Shown here: positions 53,874 to 64,000 of the stretch, piece by piece
Position numbering within the stretch: the first letter of the stretch is position 1
Layout: every line of letters starts with the position of its first letter
Assembly: GCA_001314545.1 (NCBI GenBank)
Contig: LIHN01000004.1
Location: 124,001-188,000, forward strand
Reading direction: 5' to 3'
DNA length: 64,000 bases
From: Bacteroidetes bacterium HLUCCA01
Lineage (GTDB): Bacteria; Bacteroidota; Rhodothermia; Balneolales; HLUCCA01
Notes under the pieces: generated by a model
Told to the model about the DNA's origin: nothing
Seen by the model: the letters and a program-made list of their open reading frames with translations, nothing else
Databases searched by the model: none
Made by a program: the position numbers and the translations under genes

Positions 53874-56423
53874 TTACTCCTCACCAAGATCCAGCTGGCT
53901 TTGTTCCCCGCCGGAACCGCTATCGGGTTCAATCGGATTGTTAGGATTGTTGTCGAGCTGCTCGAGGGTTTCATCCTCGTCATCCTCTTTAACAACACGG
54001 GTAACTCCGCCAATCTTGTCGTCACTCGTAAGTCGAATGATACGTACACCTTGCGTATTTCGACCCATAGACCGGATATCCTTACAGTGCATTCGGATAA
54101 TCTTACCTTTCTTCGTAATGACCATAAGATCATCGTGGTCAGAAACCTCTTTAAGCGCAATCAAATTGCCGGTTTTGGAGGTAATCTTCATCGTAATTAC
54201 ACCTTTTCCGCCACGCGATTGCTCCCGGTAATCCTGTACCTGTGAACGTTTTCCGTATCCATTTTCAGAAATAGCCAGAACCGTTGCTTCATGAATATTC
54301 TTCACAACAACCATATCAACCATTTCGTCATCGGAGCTTTCATCCAGGTTAATACCACGCACTCCACGGGTGTTACGACCCATATCGCGAACGTCAGATT
54401 CCTGGAAACGAATCGCACGACCATTTTTGGCTCCCAGAATGATGGTACTGGTACCATCAGTGAGTCGGGCTTCAAGCAAATGATCGCCATCGTCAATGTT
54501 GATGGCAATTATACCATCTCTGCGAGGTCTGCTGTATGCTTCCAGGCTGGTTTTCTTAACGATACCTTTTTTGGTACCCATCATGATGAAGTGGTTCTTG
54601 ATATAGGCTTCATCTTCAAGTGTTTTAACCGGTACAAAGGTTTTCACATGGTCATCTTTGTCAATCTGAATCAAATTAACAATAGCCCTGCCTCTGCTAA
54701 GTCGGGTACCTTCCGGTATTTCATAGACCTTGAGCCAGTAACATTTACCTTTTTCAGTGAAGAAAAGGATGTAGTTGTGGTTGGTAGCAACAAAGAGGTG
54801 TTCAATATATTCCTCATCTTTGGTTGTAGCACCACGTGAGCCCGTTCCCCCTCGTTTTTGTCTTCGATAGCCGCTGACTGGTGTTCGCTTGATATAGCCG
54901 GTGTTGGAAATGGTAACCACCACATCCTCATCGGCAATCATATCTTCAATACTGAAATCCTCGGCTGAATAAACAATCTGTGTACGACGTTTATCACCGT
55001 AGCGGTCACGAAGATCAATCAGCTCCTCTTTGATAATAAGCAATTGCGCATCGCGACTACCCAAAATGCGACGATACTCCGCAATCTGATCAAGAATATC
55101 ACGGTATTCAAGGTCTATTTTGTCACGCTCCAGTGCTGTAAGCTTCTGCAGACGCATATCCAGGATGGCTTTAGCCTGAATATCGGTCAGACCATATTTC
55201 CGACGGAGTGAATCATTGGCTTCAGGAACGTTTTTGGATGCACGAATGGTCTTGATGACCTCATCCAGATTATCAATCGCAATTTTGAGTCCCTCCAGGA
55301 TATGGGCACGTGCCTCAGCCTGGTCCAGATCATAAAGTGTTCTCCGGATGATGACCTCGATGCGGTGATCTACGAAGTGCTTGATCAACTCTTTGATATG
55401 CATGACCTTAGGTCGACCTTTAACCAGGGCCAGGTTAATGATGCCAAAGGTGGTCTGCATTTGCGTGTACTTGTAAAGCTGATTCAGAACAACGCTCGGT
55501 ACAGCACCGCGCTTCAGAATAATTACAAGCCGCATGCCTTCCCGGTCAGACTCATCGCGAACATCAGCAATCTCCGTAAGCTTTTCCTGCTGAATGAGTT
55601 CTGCAATTTTGACAATAAGCATGGCCTTGTTGACCTGATAAGGAAGCTCCGTGACAACAATCTGTTCGCGGTTTCCACGCAGTTCTTCAACGGAAGCCAG
55701 CGCACGAAGTGTTACTTTACCACGACCGGTTGTATACGCGTCTTTTACGCCTTCATAACCGTAGATAATTCCGCCGGTTGGAAAGTCGGGAGCAGTGATA
55801 TACTTCATCAGCTCCGGTATTTCAATATCATTATCGTCGATGTAGGCATTGATTCCGTTAACAACCTCCACCAGGTTGTGCGGTGCCATATTGGTAGCCA
55901 TACCCACGGCTATACCCGAAGAGCCGTTAATCAGCAGATTAGGAACCATAGCCGGCAATACCGTCGGCTCCGTCAGCGTATCGTCAAAGTTAGGCTGAAA
56001 ATCTACCGTGTTTTTGTTCAGATCGGATAACAGCTCCTCTGAAATACGTTTCATGCGGACTTCTGTGTAACGCATTGCCGCTGCAGAATCCCCATCCACC
56101 GATCCAAAGTTTCCCTGTCCGTCAACCAGGGGATACCGAAGTGAAAATTCCTGCACCATTCTCACAATGGTATCATACACTGCAGTATCGCCGTGCGGGT
56201 GGTATTTGCCAAGGACTTCACCGACAATACGCGCACTCTTCTTGTAGGGTCGGTTGTGAAGCATGCCCAGTTCGCTCATGCCAAAGAGGGCACGACGGTG
56301 AACGGGTTTCAGGCCATCCCGAACGTCCGGCAGGGCTCGCGAAACGATAACAGACATCGAATAATCGATGTACGATGACTGCATTTCGCTTTCAATCGTA
56401 ATAGGTATAATCTTGTCAGACAT
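53874..56423 (-). CDS. gyrA: DNA gyrase subunit A
   Basis: GyrA is the DNA-breaking subunit of gyrase, which introduces negative supercoils. The 849 residues have the catalytic tyrosine Y119 in [10 protein letters not shown], the quinolone region [14 protein letters not shown] (threonine T80 in place of the E. coli Ser83), and the tower and coiled-coil regions. Six C-terminal pinwheel repeats follow ([12 protein letters not shown] and [14 protein letters not shown], for example). QSRGGKG in the C-terminal domain corresponds to the GyrA box, which separates gyrase from topoisomerase IV. It follows gyrB after 17 bp. The acidic tail is typical. Confidence 0.97.
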   Translation of the reverse strand: MSDKIIPITIESEMQSSYIDYSMSVIVSRALPDVRDGLKPVHRRALFGMSELGMLHNRPYKKSARIVGEVLGKYHPHGDTAVYDTIVRMVQEFSLRYPLVDGQGNFGSVDGDSAAAMRYTEVRMKRISEELLSDLNKNTVDFQPNFDDTLTEPTVLPAMVPNLLINGSSGIAVGMATNMAPHNLVEVVNGINAYIDDNDIEIPELMKYITAPDFPTGGIIYGYEGVKDAYTTGRGKVTLRALASVEELRGNREQIVVTELPYQVNKAMLIVKIAELIQQEKLTEIADVRDESDREGMRLVIILKRGAVPSVVLNQLYKYTQMQTTFGIINLALVKGRPKVMHIKELIKHFVDHRIEVIIRRTLYDLDQAEARAHILEGLKIAIDNLDEVIKTIRASKNVPEANDSLRRKYGLTDIQAKAILDMRLQKLTALERDKIDLEYRDILDQIAEYRRILGSRDAQLLIIKEELIDLRDRYGDKRRTQIVYSAEDFSIEDMIADEDVVVTISNTGYIKRTPVSGYRRQKRGGTGSRGATTKDEEYIEHLFVATNHNYILFFTEKGKCYWLKVYEIPEGTRLSRGRAIVNLIQIDKDDHVKTFVPVKTLEDEAYIKNHFIMMGTKKGIVKKTSLEAYSRPRRDGIIAINIDDGDHLLEARLTDGTSTIILGAKNGRAIRFQESDVRDMGRNTRGVRGINLDESSDDEMVDMVVVKNIHEATVLAISENGYGKRSQVQDYREQSRGGKGVITMKITSKTGNLIALKEVSDHDDLMVITKKGKIIRMHCKDIRSMGRNTQGVRIIRLTSDDKIGGVTRVVKEDDEDETLEQLDNNPNNPIEPDSGSGGEQSQLDLGEE

Positions 56424-56440
56424 GTAAAATCCAGTGTGAG

Positions 56441-58384
<1,944 letters not shown>

Positions 58385-58553
58385 CTAGTAGTTCAGATTT
58401 GCTCGTAAACGCACCTCTTGCTTTCGTAAACAATCCAAATTCACCAAAGGGAGGTTGTGATGTGCCTTGAGCTGATTTGCAGGCAGACAGGGGAAAATAA
58501 CAGTATTTGTGGTAATTAGCAGATTATTCTTCAAAAAAAGGGAGCTGCGGCGG

Positions 58554-58562
58554 TGTGGATAA
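58554..58562 (-). promoter_or_regulatory. Single perfect DnaA box upstream of gyrB and rpmB
   Basis: TGTGGATAA (reverse complement of TTATCCACA) lies in the 277 bp divergent gap. It sits 14 bp before the rpmB -35 element, where bound DnaA could affect either promoter. Otherwise the gap holds nothing I can support. Confidence 0.6.
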
Positions 58563-58575
58563 CATGTATAAAATT

Positions 58576-58606
58576 TTGTGTAAATAGCTGATTAGCCGTA
58601 TATTTG
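58576..58606 (+). promoter_or_regulatory. Promoter of the rpmB-rpmG-DUF4295 operon
   Basis: TTG at 58576-58578, exactly 20 bases, then TATATTTG at 58599-58606: a full TTG-N20-TAnnTTTG match. The start codon of rpmB is 40 bases downstream. Confidence 0.7.
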
Positions 58607-58646
58607 AAGTCTTTCGTAAAACACATACAATTTACAACCGAACACA

Positions 58647-58895
58647 ATGGCACGCAGAGACGATTTAACGGGAGCCAAGGCGTTGAACGGCTACCGATCT
58701 TCACATGCTAACAACAAGACGAAGCATCGTTTTCACCTGAATCTTCAGAAGAAGCGTTTTTATATTCCTGAAGAAGACCGGTGGGTGACGCTCAAGGTAA
58801 CGGCCAAGACGCTTCGCACGATTAACAAGAATGGTATTTCTGCGGTTATTAAGGAAGCAGAAGCTGCCGGAACGATCAGAAAAGGAGTAATCTGA
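58647..58895 (+). CDS. rpmB: 50S ribosomal protein L28
   Basis: L28 (bL28) is a structural protein of the large ribosomal subunit. The 82 residues contain [31 protein letters not shown]-type residues (positions 6-36) and [19 protein letters not shown], both clear L28 marks. Length is normal. It is followed after one base by rpmG. Confidence 0.96.
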   Translation: MARRDDLTGAKALNGYRSSHANNKTKHRFHLNLQKKRFYIPEEDRWVTLKVTAKTLRTINKNGISAVIKEAEAAGTIRKGVI

Positions 58896-58896
58896 T

Positions 58897-59067
58897 ATGG
58901 CAAAGGCTAAAGGCGTCCGCATTCAGGTTATCCTGGAGTGCACCGAAAAACCGGGTACATCCCGCTATGTAACGATGAAGAATCGTAGAAACACCACCAG
59001 CCGGTTAGAGCTTCGCAAGTACAATCCGGTACTTCGCAAGCATACGGTTCACAAAGAAATTAAATAA
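58897..59067 (+). CDS. rpmG: 50S ribosomal protein L33
   Basis: L33 (bL33) is a 56-residue large-subunit protein. Its start at 58897 follows the rpmB stop by one base. It reads [20 protein letters not shown] and then [18 protein letters not shown], the usual L33 body. Only one cysteine (in LECTE) is present, so this is the zinc-independent C-minus form. Confidence 0.94.
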   Translation: MAKAKGVRIQVILECTEKPGTSRYVTMKNRRNTTSRLELRKYNPVLRKHTVHKEIK

Positions 59068-59080
59068 AGCAGGTTAAATC

Positions 59081-59248
59081 ATGGCTAAGAAGCAGACATT
59101 TGGTGATAAAGTACTTGCCGCCAAGCTGGCTCAGCGAAAAATGGCAAAAGTGATTGTCTCGGAGAAGTCGCCCAAAGGTACCATTACCTACCGTGAGGCT
59201 ACTATTGACGTTGACAAAGTGAACGATTTTATCAGCGCCAATAAATAA
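59081..59248 (+). CDS. DUF4295 ribosome-associated protein
   Basis: This 55-residue basic protein starts MAKKQTFGDKVLAAK and contains VIVSEKSPKGTITYREATI and VNDFISANK. It matches the DUF4295 family that follows rpmG in Bacteroidota. As far as I recall, this family was found as an extra large-subunit protein (bL38) in Flavobacterium ribosomes; I am moderately sure. It lies 13 bp after rpmG and before a strong terminator, so it is the third gene of the operon. Its presence is a good taxonomic marker. Confidence 0.88.
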   Translation: MAKKQTFGDKVLAAKLAQRKMAKVIVSEKSPKGTITYREATIDVDKVNDFISANK

Positions 59249-59296
59249 ACCGTGCGCTCTGACATATCGCTTTGCGTAGCGTAATTTGTTATGTAG

Positions 59297-59326
59297 AAGG
59301 TCGCACTTGGTGCGACCTTTTTTTTT
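59297..59326 (+). terminator. Terminator of the rpmB operon
   Basis: AAGGTCGCAC and GTGCGACCTT form a perfect 10 bp stem with a 3-base loop (59307-59309), followed by a run of T to 59326. It lies 48 bp after the DUF4295 stop. Confidence 0.93.
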
Positions 59327-59366
59327 GCCCTCAACCCGGAAGTTCAACACGTTAAAAAATCTGATT

Positions 59367-59825
59367 ATGAGTACATACCAACAAGTTCTGAACGACCTCA
59401 CCAGCGCAATGAAGTCGCGCGATGCCGATAAAGCCACCGTACTGCGATCCCTGAAGGCAAATTTTCAGGAAAAGGAAATCAGCATGCGAACCGGCGGTGG
59501 TGCCGTTGAACTCAAGGAAGAAGAGGTGGTTCAGGTGCTTATGAAAGCGGCAAAACAGCGTCGCGACTCCCTCGATCAATATGAAAAGGCCGGCAGGGAA
59601 GACCTCGCAGCTACCGAACGCTATGAACTGCAGATCATTGAGTCGTACTTGCCTAAAATGATGGATGAAAACGAAATTAAAGATCTTGTGCAACAAACGG
59701 CGGTCTCGGTAGGTGCTTCATCGCCTTCCGATATGGGTAAATTGATGGGTGCACTCATGCCAAAAGTAAAAGGTAAGGCCGATGGCGCCCTTGTAAATCG
59801 TATTGTTCGTGAATTTTTGTCCTGA
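59367..59825 (+). CDS. GatB/YqeY domain protein
   Basis: This 152-residue protein of the YqeY family resembles the tail domain of the GatB amidotransferase subunit. The ATG at 59367 is chosen because 27 earlier in-frame codons overlap the preceding terminator. Visible family marks: MKSRDADKATVLRSLKANF, KQRRDSLDQYEKAGREDLA, LQIIESYLPKMMDENEI and GKLMGALMPKVKGKADGALV. It may bind tRNA; its role is not settled. It is followed by cvpA after 89 bp. Confidence 0.93.
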   Translation: MSTYQQVLNDLTSAMKSRDADKATVLRSLKANFQEKEISMRTGGGAVELKEEEVVQVLMKAAKQRRDSLDQYEKAGREDLAATERYELQIIESYLPKMMDENEIKDLVQQTAVSVGASSPSDMGKLMGALMPKVKGKADGALVNRIVREFLS

Positions 59826-59914
59826 TAATTTACAGCAGGATAAATCATACCGATAAACTGATATCGAAAAGAAGAATCCTTCCGTTTTACCCTTAATCCT
59901 AAATCCCGTCTGCC

Positions 59915-60469
59915 ATGCCGTTTAATTTGGTCGACCTGATCGTTGCAGTTCCCCTTGCTGCCATGTTCATCAAGGGCATGAAAAATGGTTTCGCACACGA
60001 AATCATATCCCTCGTCGGGCAAATAGCAGCCATATTTCTGGCTTTTACGTACATGGAGCAATTGGGGCAGGCCATATCAAATTATTTCAGCTGGCATGGA
60101 CCGGGCGTTCCCCTCGTCGCATTTCTGATTATTTATCTGATTTTTGTCCTGTTGGTCCAGCTGATCATTAAAGTGGTGAACTCCATTATAAAAGTAGCCT
60201 TTCTGTCAACGTTTAATATGCTGGCCGGAGCAGCATTCAGTACGTTTAAGGGTACCCTGGTTTTTTCTGTGATTTTCGTGCTTCTTGCCGGATTTAATTT
60301 ACCTGATCAACAAACCCGCGACGATTCCTTTCTTTATAGTATTGTGCTCCCTGTAGCACCGGCCACATACAATGCCATTGCGGTAGTTTATCCGGGTGTG
60401 GATGACTTTGCCGATCAGGCAGGCCAATTTCTAGAAAAATTTAAACCCTTTACAGAATCGGAAGAATAA
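59915..60469 (+). CDS. CvpA-family membrane protein
   Basis: This 184-residue protein of the CvpA family (colicin V production in E. coli, exact role unclear) has a short N-terminal helix (PFNLVDLIVAVPLAAMFIKG), then HEIISLVGQIAAIFLAFTYM and two more helices (VAFLIIYLIFVLLVQLIIKV and LAGAAFSTFKGTLVFSVIFVL). Family marks are the GMKNGFAHEI stretch and the small-residue stretch NMLAGAAFSTFKG. It ends 6 bp before tyrS and probably shares its transcript. Confidence 0.85.
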   Translation: MPFNLVDLIVAVPLAAMFIKGMKNGFAHEIISLVGQIAAIFLAFTYMEQLGQAISNYFSWHGPGVPLVAFLIIYLIFVLLVQLIIKVVNSIIKVAFLSTFNMLAGAAFSTFKGTLVFSVIFVLLAGFNLPDQQTRDDSFLYSIVLPVAPATYNAIAVVYPGVDDFADQAGQFLEKFKPFTESEE

Positions 60470-60475
60470 GTATTT

Positions 60476-61690
60476 ATGGCGTTTTTACCCGTCCAGGAAC
60501 AACTGGAAATTATCAAGCGTGGAACCGTTGAAATAGTCCCTGAAGAAGAGCTTGTACAGAAGCTGGAGCGCTCATTCAAGACCAACACCCCATTGCGGAT
60601 TAAATTGGGATGTGACCCTACCCGACCCGACCTTCACCTGGGGCATTCCGTTATACTGCGCAAAATGCGTCAGTTTCAGGATCTGGGGCACCATTGCATT
60701 CTTATTATCGGCGACTTCACCGGTATGATCGGCGACCCGTCCGGGGCCAACAAGACCCGTCCCTCCCTGACCAAAGAAGAAGTGCGCGAGAACGGGAAAA
60801 CCTACTTTGAGCAGGCCTCCAAAATATTGGATGCTGCTAAAACTGAAATCGTTTACAACGCCGACTGGCTGGGTACGATGAAATTTGAAGATGTGATTCG
60901 TCTCGCATCCAAATTCACCGTTGCCCGCATGATTGAGCGCGATGATTTCACCAAACGCTACGAAAGTAACGAGCCTATCTCCCTGCATGAATTTCTGTAT
61001 CCACTGGCTCAGGGCCAGGACTCGGTCTATCTCAGATCCGACGTTGAACTGGGCGGATCCGACCAGAAATTCAATTTGCTGGTAGGCAGGCAACTGCAAC
61101 GAGAAGACGGGCAGGAGCCCCAGGTCTGCCTGATGATGCCCCTGCTGGTTGGCACCGACGGCACCAACAAAATGAGCAAATCGTACGATAACTATATCGG
61201 TCTGGACGAGGATGCGAACAACATGTACGGAAAATCCCTCTCCATACCTGACCATCTCATTTACGACTACTTTGAACTGGTAACAGACGCACCTCTTGAC
61301 ACGTTGCCAGCCGTTAAACAAAAGGCGGAAACCGATCCCCGCAATGCCAAACATGATCTCGCCCTGGCCATAACAGCACTATATTACGGTCGCGAAGCCG
61401 CCCTGAAAGCACGAGATCACTTCGAACAAACCGTCATCAAGAAGGAGATACCGGATGATATCCCTGAGTTCACCTTTTCTACAGGTGAAACCATCCGCCT
61501 CATCCAGTTGATTTCATCCATCAAATTCGCACCAAGCAACGGAGAAGCCCGCCGGTTGATTCAACAGGGTGGCGTTTCAATGGATGGAGATACGGTTGAA
61601 GATATTAACACGGAAATAACCATACAGCCGGGTACCGACTTCGTGCTGAAAGTGGGCAAGCGAAAATTTGCCCGTATAAAGGGGTCCTGA
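60476..61690 (+). CDS. tyrS: Tyrosyl-tRNA synthetase
   Basis: TyrS charges tRNA-Tyr. The 404 residues have the HIGH-like HLGHS in RPDLHLGHSVILRKM, FTGMIGDPSGANKTRP, and the tyrosine-binding LYPLAQGQDSVYLRSDVELGGSDQKFN. The KMSKS signature is in GTNKMSKSYDNYIGL, and the C-terminal S4 RNA-binding domain is at about 340-404. It is the TyrRS class common outside Bacillus and E. coli types. The ATG at 60476 is clear. Confidence 0.96.
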   Translation: MAFLPVQEQLEIIKRGTVEIVPEEELVQKLERSFKTNTPLRIKLGCDPTRPDLHLGHSVILRKMRQFQDLGHHCILIIGDFTGMIGDPSGANKTRPSLTKEEVRENGKTYFEQASKILDAAKTEIVYNADWLGTMKFEDVIRLASKFTVARMIERDDFTKRYESNEPISLHEFLYPLAQGQDSVYLRSDVELGGSDQKFNLLVGRQLQREDGQEPQVCLMMPLLVGTDGTNKMSKSYDNYIGLDEDANNMYGKSLSIPDHLIYDYFELVTDAPLDTLPAVKQKAETDPRNAKHDLALAITALYYGREAALKARDHFEQTVIKKEIPDDIPEFTFSTGETIRLIQLISSIKFAPSNGEARRLIQQGGVSMDGDTVEDINTEITIQPGTDFVLKVGKRKFARIKGS

Positions 61691-61693
61691 GGC

Positions 61694-62488
61694 ATGCATT
61701 TACGCGTGGTACCTGTTCTGCTGCTCTGCCTGTTTGCTTCCCCGGCTGTCAGTGCTCAACCAGCCCCCGGGGAAGACCCTGTTGACACCTTCTTTCGTCT
61801 ATCCGGGCTCGAACAGCAAGTACGTGATCTGCCGGAAATCATAGCCCAGCAATTCACAGATGAACAAGATTTGCTGGATGAACGCTACCACGAGGCGGTA
61901 TATGCTGAAATTCGCAACACCTTTCTGGCAGACAGCCTGGTGCAAAACGCCCGAATCTACCTTATTGAGCATGCCGATGGGGATTACATCACTGAAATCA
62001 ATGCCTGGCTCAACTCAGAGCTTACCCGGCGGATGAATGATCTGGAAACCGAGTCGAATGACGAAAGCACCTTTCAGGAGCGAGAGGCTTATTTTCAAAG
62101 CTTGCAGGAAAACATGCCTGATGAACGCAGGCTCCAACTGGTTGAACGGCTTGAATCCAGCACCTCAGCTACCTACTACCTGGTCTCGGTCATAACCGAT
62201 ATGTACTTGTCGCTCATCGGGATAATGTCAGAATACATGGACGAAGAAAATAAAATTAAGGACGAACGCATGCCGGCTATCCGTACCAGTATCATGAATG
62301 AACTTCTGCCTGTTTATTCCAATATCACCCTCGCAGTGAACCTGTACACCTACCGTGATGTTTCCGATGAAGACCTTGAAGCCTATGTATCGTTTTATGA
62401 GTCGGATGCAGGCACCTGGTTTGCCGACATCTCCTACGAGGTTATTGATCATGTTTTGAACCAGGCAACATCCAAAATCAGTAACTGA
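61694..62488 (+). CDS. DUF2059-like secreted protein
   Basis: This 264-residue protein has a signal peptide (LRVVPVLLLCLFASPAVSAQ, cut before PAPGED) and an all-helical body. Near the C-terminus, DEDLEAYVSFYESDAGTWFAD resembles the DUF2059 motif of an aromatic residue followed by a Ser/Gly-rich turn. The rest has acidic helices, a long middle helix pair and no catalytic motif. The function is unknown, and assignment to DUF2059 is by eye. It follows tyrS after 3 bp and precedes xth by 1 bp, so it is embedded in one transcript. Confidence 0.6.
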   Translation: MHLRVVPVLLLCLFASPAVSAQPAPGEDPVDTFFRLSGLEQQVRDLPEIIAQQFTDEQDLLDERYHEAVYAEIRNTFLADSLVQNARIYLIEHADGDYITEINAWLNSELTRRMNDLETESNDESTFQEREAYFQSLQENMPDERRLQLVERLESSTSATYYLVSVITDMYLSLIGIMSEYMDEENKIKDERMPAIRTSIMNELLPVYSNITLAVNLYTYRDVSDEDLEAYVSFYESDAGTWFADISYEVIDHVLNQATSKISN

Positions 62489-62489
62489 A

Positions 62490-63260
62490 TTGCTAAAAAT
62501 TTCAAGCTATAACGTAAACGGTATACGGGCTGCCCAACGAAAGGGGCTGGCAGACTGGATTTTAGCTAGTCAACCGGATGTAATCTGTCTGCAGGAGATT
62601 AAAGCCGATGAATCCCAGATTCCCGAAGAAATTAGCCACCTCGGGTACCACCAGATTTACCATCCGGCACAGAAAAAAGGTTATTCCGGAGTAGCCATTT
62701 TAAGTAAAGCGGAACCGGAAGAAGTACACGTTGGCATGGGTTCGGAATGGGTTGATGCCGAAGGGCGTGTTGTAAGGGCCCGTATCAAAGGGGTGGATGT
62801 GTTTTCCATTTATGCTCCCAGCGGTACGACGGGTGATGTCCGACAATCCCTGAAAATGCAGTTTCTCGAAGAATTTACGGCCTTTGTACAGGTGGCACAT
62901 TCAACCGGGAAGCCGTTTGTTTTTTGCGGCGATTTCAATATTGCGCACACCGAAATCGATATTCATAATCCGGTGGCCAATAAGAAAACCTCCGGTTTTT
63001 TACCCGAGGAGCGAGCCTGGGTAAGTTTGATGCTTGATCAGCACGGACTTCGTGATGTTTATCGTGAGCACCATCCCGGAGTGGCTGATTTATATAGCTG
63101 GTGGACGTACAGAGCCGGAGCCAAGGGTAACAATAAGGGATGGCGTATTGATTACCACCTTGCCAATGATGCCCTCGCAGATGCGCGGATTGAAGCGGTT
63201 ATTGAGCGGGAGCTGAACTTGTCAGACCACGCGCCGGTAACCGTTACCTACGATATTTGA
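62490..63260 (+). CDS. xth: Exodeoxyribonuclease III
   Basis: Exonuclease III (AP endonuclease) cuts at abasic sites and trims 3' blocked ends in base-excision repair. The 256 residues contain ISSYNVNGIRAAQRKGL at the start, CLQEIKADESQIP (the metal-binding glutamate), FSIYAPSG, FCGDFNIAHTEID and LNLSDHAPVTVTY (catalytic aspartate-histidine). Only a TTG at 62490 can start it with the conserved N-terminus; the stop of the previous gene is one base upstream. Confidence 0.95.
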   Translation: MLKISSYNVNGIRAAQRKGLADWILASQPDVICLQEIKADESQIPEEISHLGYHQIYHPAQKKGYSGVAILSKAEPEEVHVGMGSEWVDAEGRVVRARIKGVDVFSIYAPSGTTGDVRQSLKMQFLEEFTAFVQVAHSTGKPFVFCGDFNIAHTEIDIHNPVANKKTSGFLPEERAWVSLMLDQHGLRDVYREHHPGVADLYSWWTYRAGAKGNNKGWRIDYHLANDALADARIEAVIERELNLSDHAPVTVTYDI

Positions 63261-63270
63261 GGTACGGTAT

Positions 63271-63300
63271 GAAACCCGCCCCGCAGGCTGTGTGGGTTTC
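63271..63300 (+). terminator. Hairpin after xth, without T-tract
   Basis: GAAACCC (63271-63277) pairs with GGGTTTC (63294-63300), extended by two more pairs, with a 12-base loop. No T-run follows, so it may be a stabilising or rho-dependent end structure. Confidence 0.35.
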
Positions 63301-63424
63301 CCGAAACGTTTCCCGAATCGTGGAAGGTACGTGCTGTCTGCTCAGAATGAAACCATGGCAACTTTTGGCATTGTGGTACGGCCTGTACCCGTTGCATCAG
63401 TAGCGTAGCCTGGCTGCTGTTTGC

Positions 63425-64000
63425 TTACGCGAAGCGGTCGGCCAGGCGGTTGATAAGATAGCTGCTTTCTTCCAGCGCCGTTTCGGCAAACTCACCGAAA
63501 AATCCGGTGATGTTTTCGAACTCTTCCACGAAGGCTTTTTTGTCGCCCTTCCGAACCATGTCGGCTAATCTGCTGTGGTGATCCATAAATTGGAGCAGCA
63601 GTTGACGCCGTTCTTCGTTGGCAAAAACAATATCAGCGTAGAGCTCCGCATCCTGGGCAAAGATTCGACCGGTCATCATGAGCTCTGCCCGGTAAATCGG
63701 TGAAGAAAAATGCAGGATTTCCTCCGGTTTAAGATCGAAATCTTTCATAAATGAGCCGTGGAGGAGGGCAACAAAGTGACGAAGACCCTGAACCATGTGC
63801 ATTACGCGGTCGTGCCGGTCGGGATCAACCTGAAGCAGGCGCATGCCCCATAGCTGAAATTGGTTGAGTACCCAGGTGCAGGCATCTTCATCGCGGCCGT
63901 GTGAGTAGATCATCAACTGCTTGGAGAGGTTCTGAAGGTCGGGGCCGTGCATGGGGTGAAGTCCTACAACCGGACCGGGGTGTGCATCTACCATCGCCCG
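63425..64000 (-). CDS. tyrA: T-protein / prephenate dehydrogenase, C-terminal part
   Basis: About 190 residues of the C-terminal domain of a TyrA of the E. coli T-protein type are present. Matches to that protein are VVGLHPMHGPDLQNLSKQ, LRLLQVDPDRHDRVMHMVQG (with small changes) and LRHFVALLHGSFMKD. The strongest is SSPIYRAELMMTGRIFAQDAELYADI, residues that bind prephenate and NAD. The start lies beyond the right edge: the frame is open up to 64000. Whether an N-terminal chorismate mutase is fused cannot be seen. Tyrosine synthesis is the expected role. Confidence 0.9.
   Translation of the reverse strand, partial: RAMVDAHPGPVVGLHPMHGPDLQNLSKQLMIYSHGRDEDACTWVLNQFQLWGMRLLQVDPDRHDRVMHMVQGLRHFVALLHGSFMKDFDLKPEEILHFSSPIYRAELMMTGRIFAQDAELYADIVFANEERRQLLLQFMDHHSRLADMVRKGDKKAFVEEFENITGFFGEFAETALEESSYLINRLADRFA

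Overview
The window looks like a chromosomal segment from a member of the FCB group, most likely the Balneolota/Rhodothermota/Bacteroidota neighbourhood. Several promoters fit TTG-N20-TAnnTTTG, the form typical of Bacteroidota. A DUF4295 gene sits behind rpmB-rpmG. Secreted beta-propeller lipoproteins, long M14/M28 peptidases and DUF2911 proteins are present, and strong Shine-Dalgarno sites are scarce. The species cannot be named from the sequence alone. No phage, insertion sequence or CRISPR array was seen.

Layout. 0-9 kb: lipid and cofactor housekeeping on the minus strand (plsY, lipA, lipB, lpdA, metK, ruvB), then ppk1 on plus and an ECF sigma factor on minus. 10-14 kb: scpA, a lipoprotein M28 aminopeptidase and prfC. 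14.3-18.5 kb is an AT-rich accessory island: a stand-alone AraC-type regulator faces an operon of a secreted four-cysteine peptide, a hairpin attenuator, a six-bladed propeller lipoprotein, an ABC ATPase, an ABC permease and a CXXC thioredoxin-fold lipoprotein. This is the best candidate for an undescribed system. 18.5-25.9 kb: DUF971, two large divergent secreted metallopeptidases, DUF2911 and a DUF1648 membrane protein. 25.9-31 kb: an AtuA-like small protein, purM, a 0.5 kb gap packed with DnaA boxes (candidate oriC), dtd, a phosphoglycerate-mutase-like metalloenzyme, adk and an MscS channel. 31-42 kb: a candidate small RNA, gdhA, ftsY, pgsA, a Nudix hydrolase, dinB, aat, a sodium:alanine symporter, marC and uvrA. 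42-48 kb: a complete Mrp Na+/H+ antiporter operon in the order F-G-A-B-C-D-E. 48.5-64 kb: proline dehydrogenase, tRNA-Asp, mnmG, two parS sites, rsmG, a WYL regulator, gyrA-gyrB, rpmB-rpmG-DUF4295, a YqeY-like gene, cvpA, tyrS, a DUF2059-like protein, exonuclease III and a partial T-protein tyrA.

How it fits together. The DnaA-box cluster at 27.4-27.8 kb, the parS pair beside mnmG-rsmG, gyrA-gyrB with a perfect DnaA box upstream, and scpA all suggest an origin-proximal region, although dnaA, parA and parB are not in the window. The lipA/lipB/lpdA group couples lipoate synthesis to the lipoate-dependent dehydrogenase subunit. Mrp and the sodium-coupled symporter suggest sodium-based energetics and a marine or saline habitat; this is inference.
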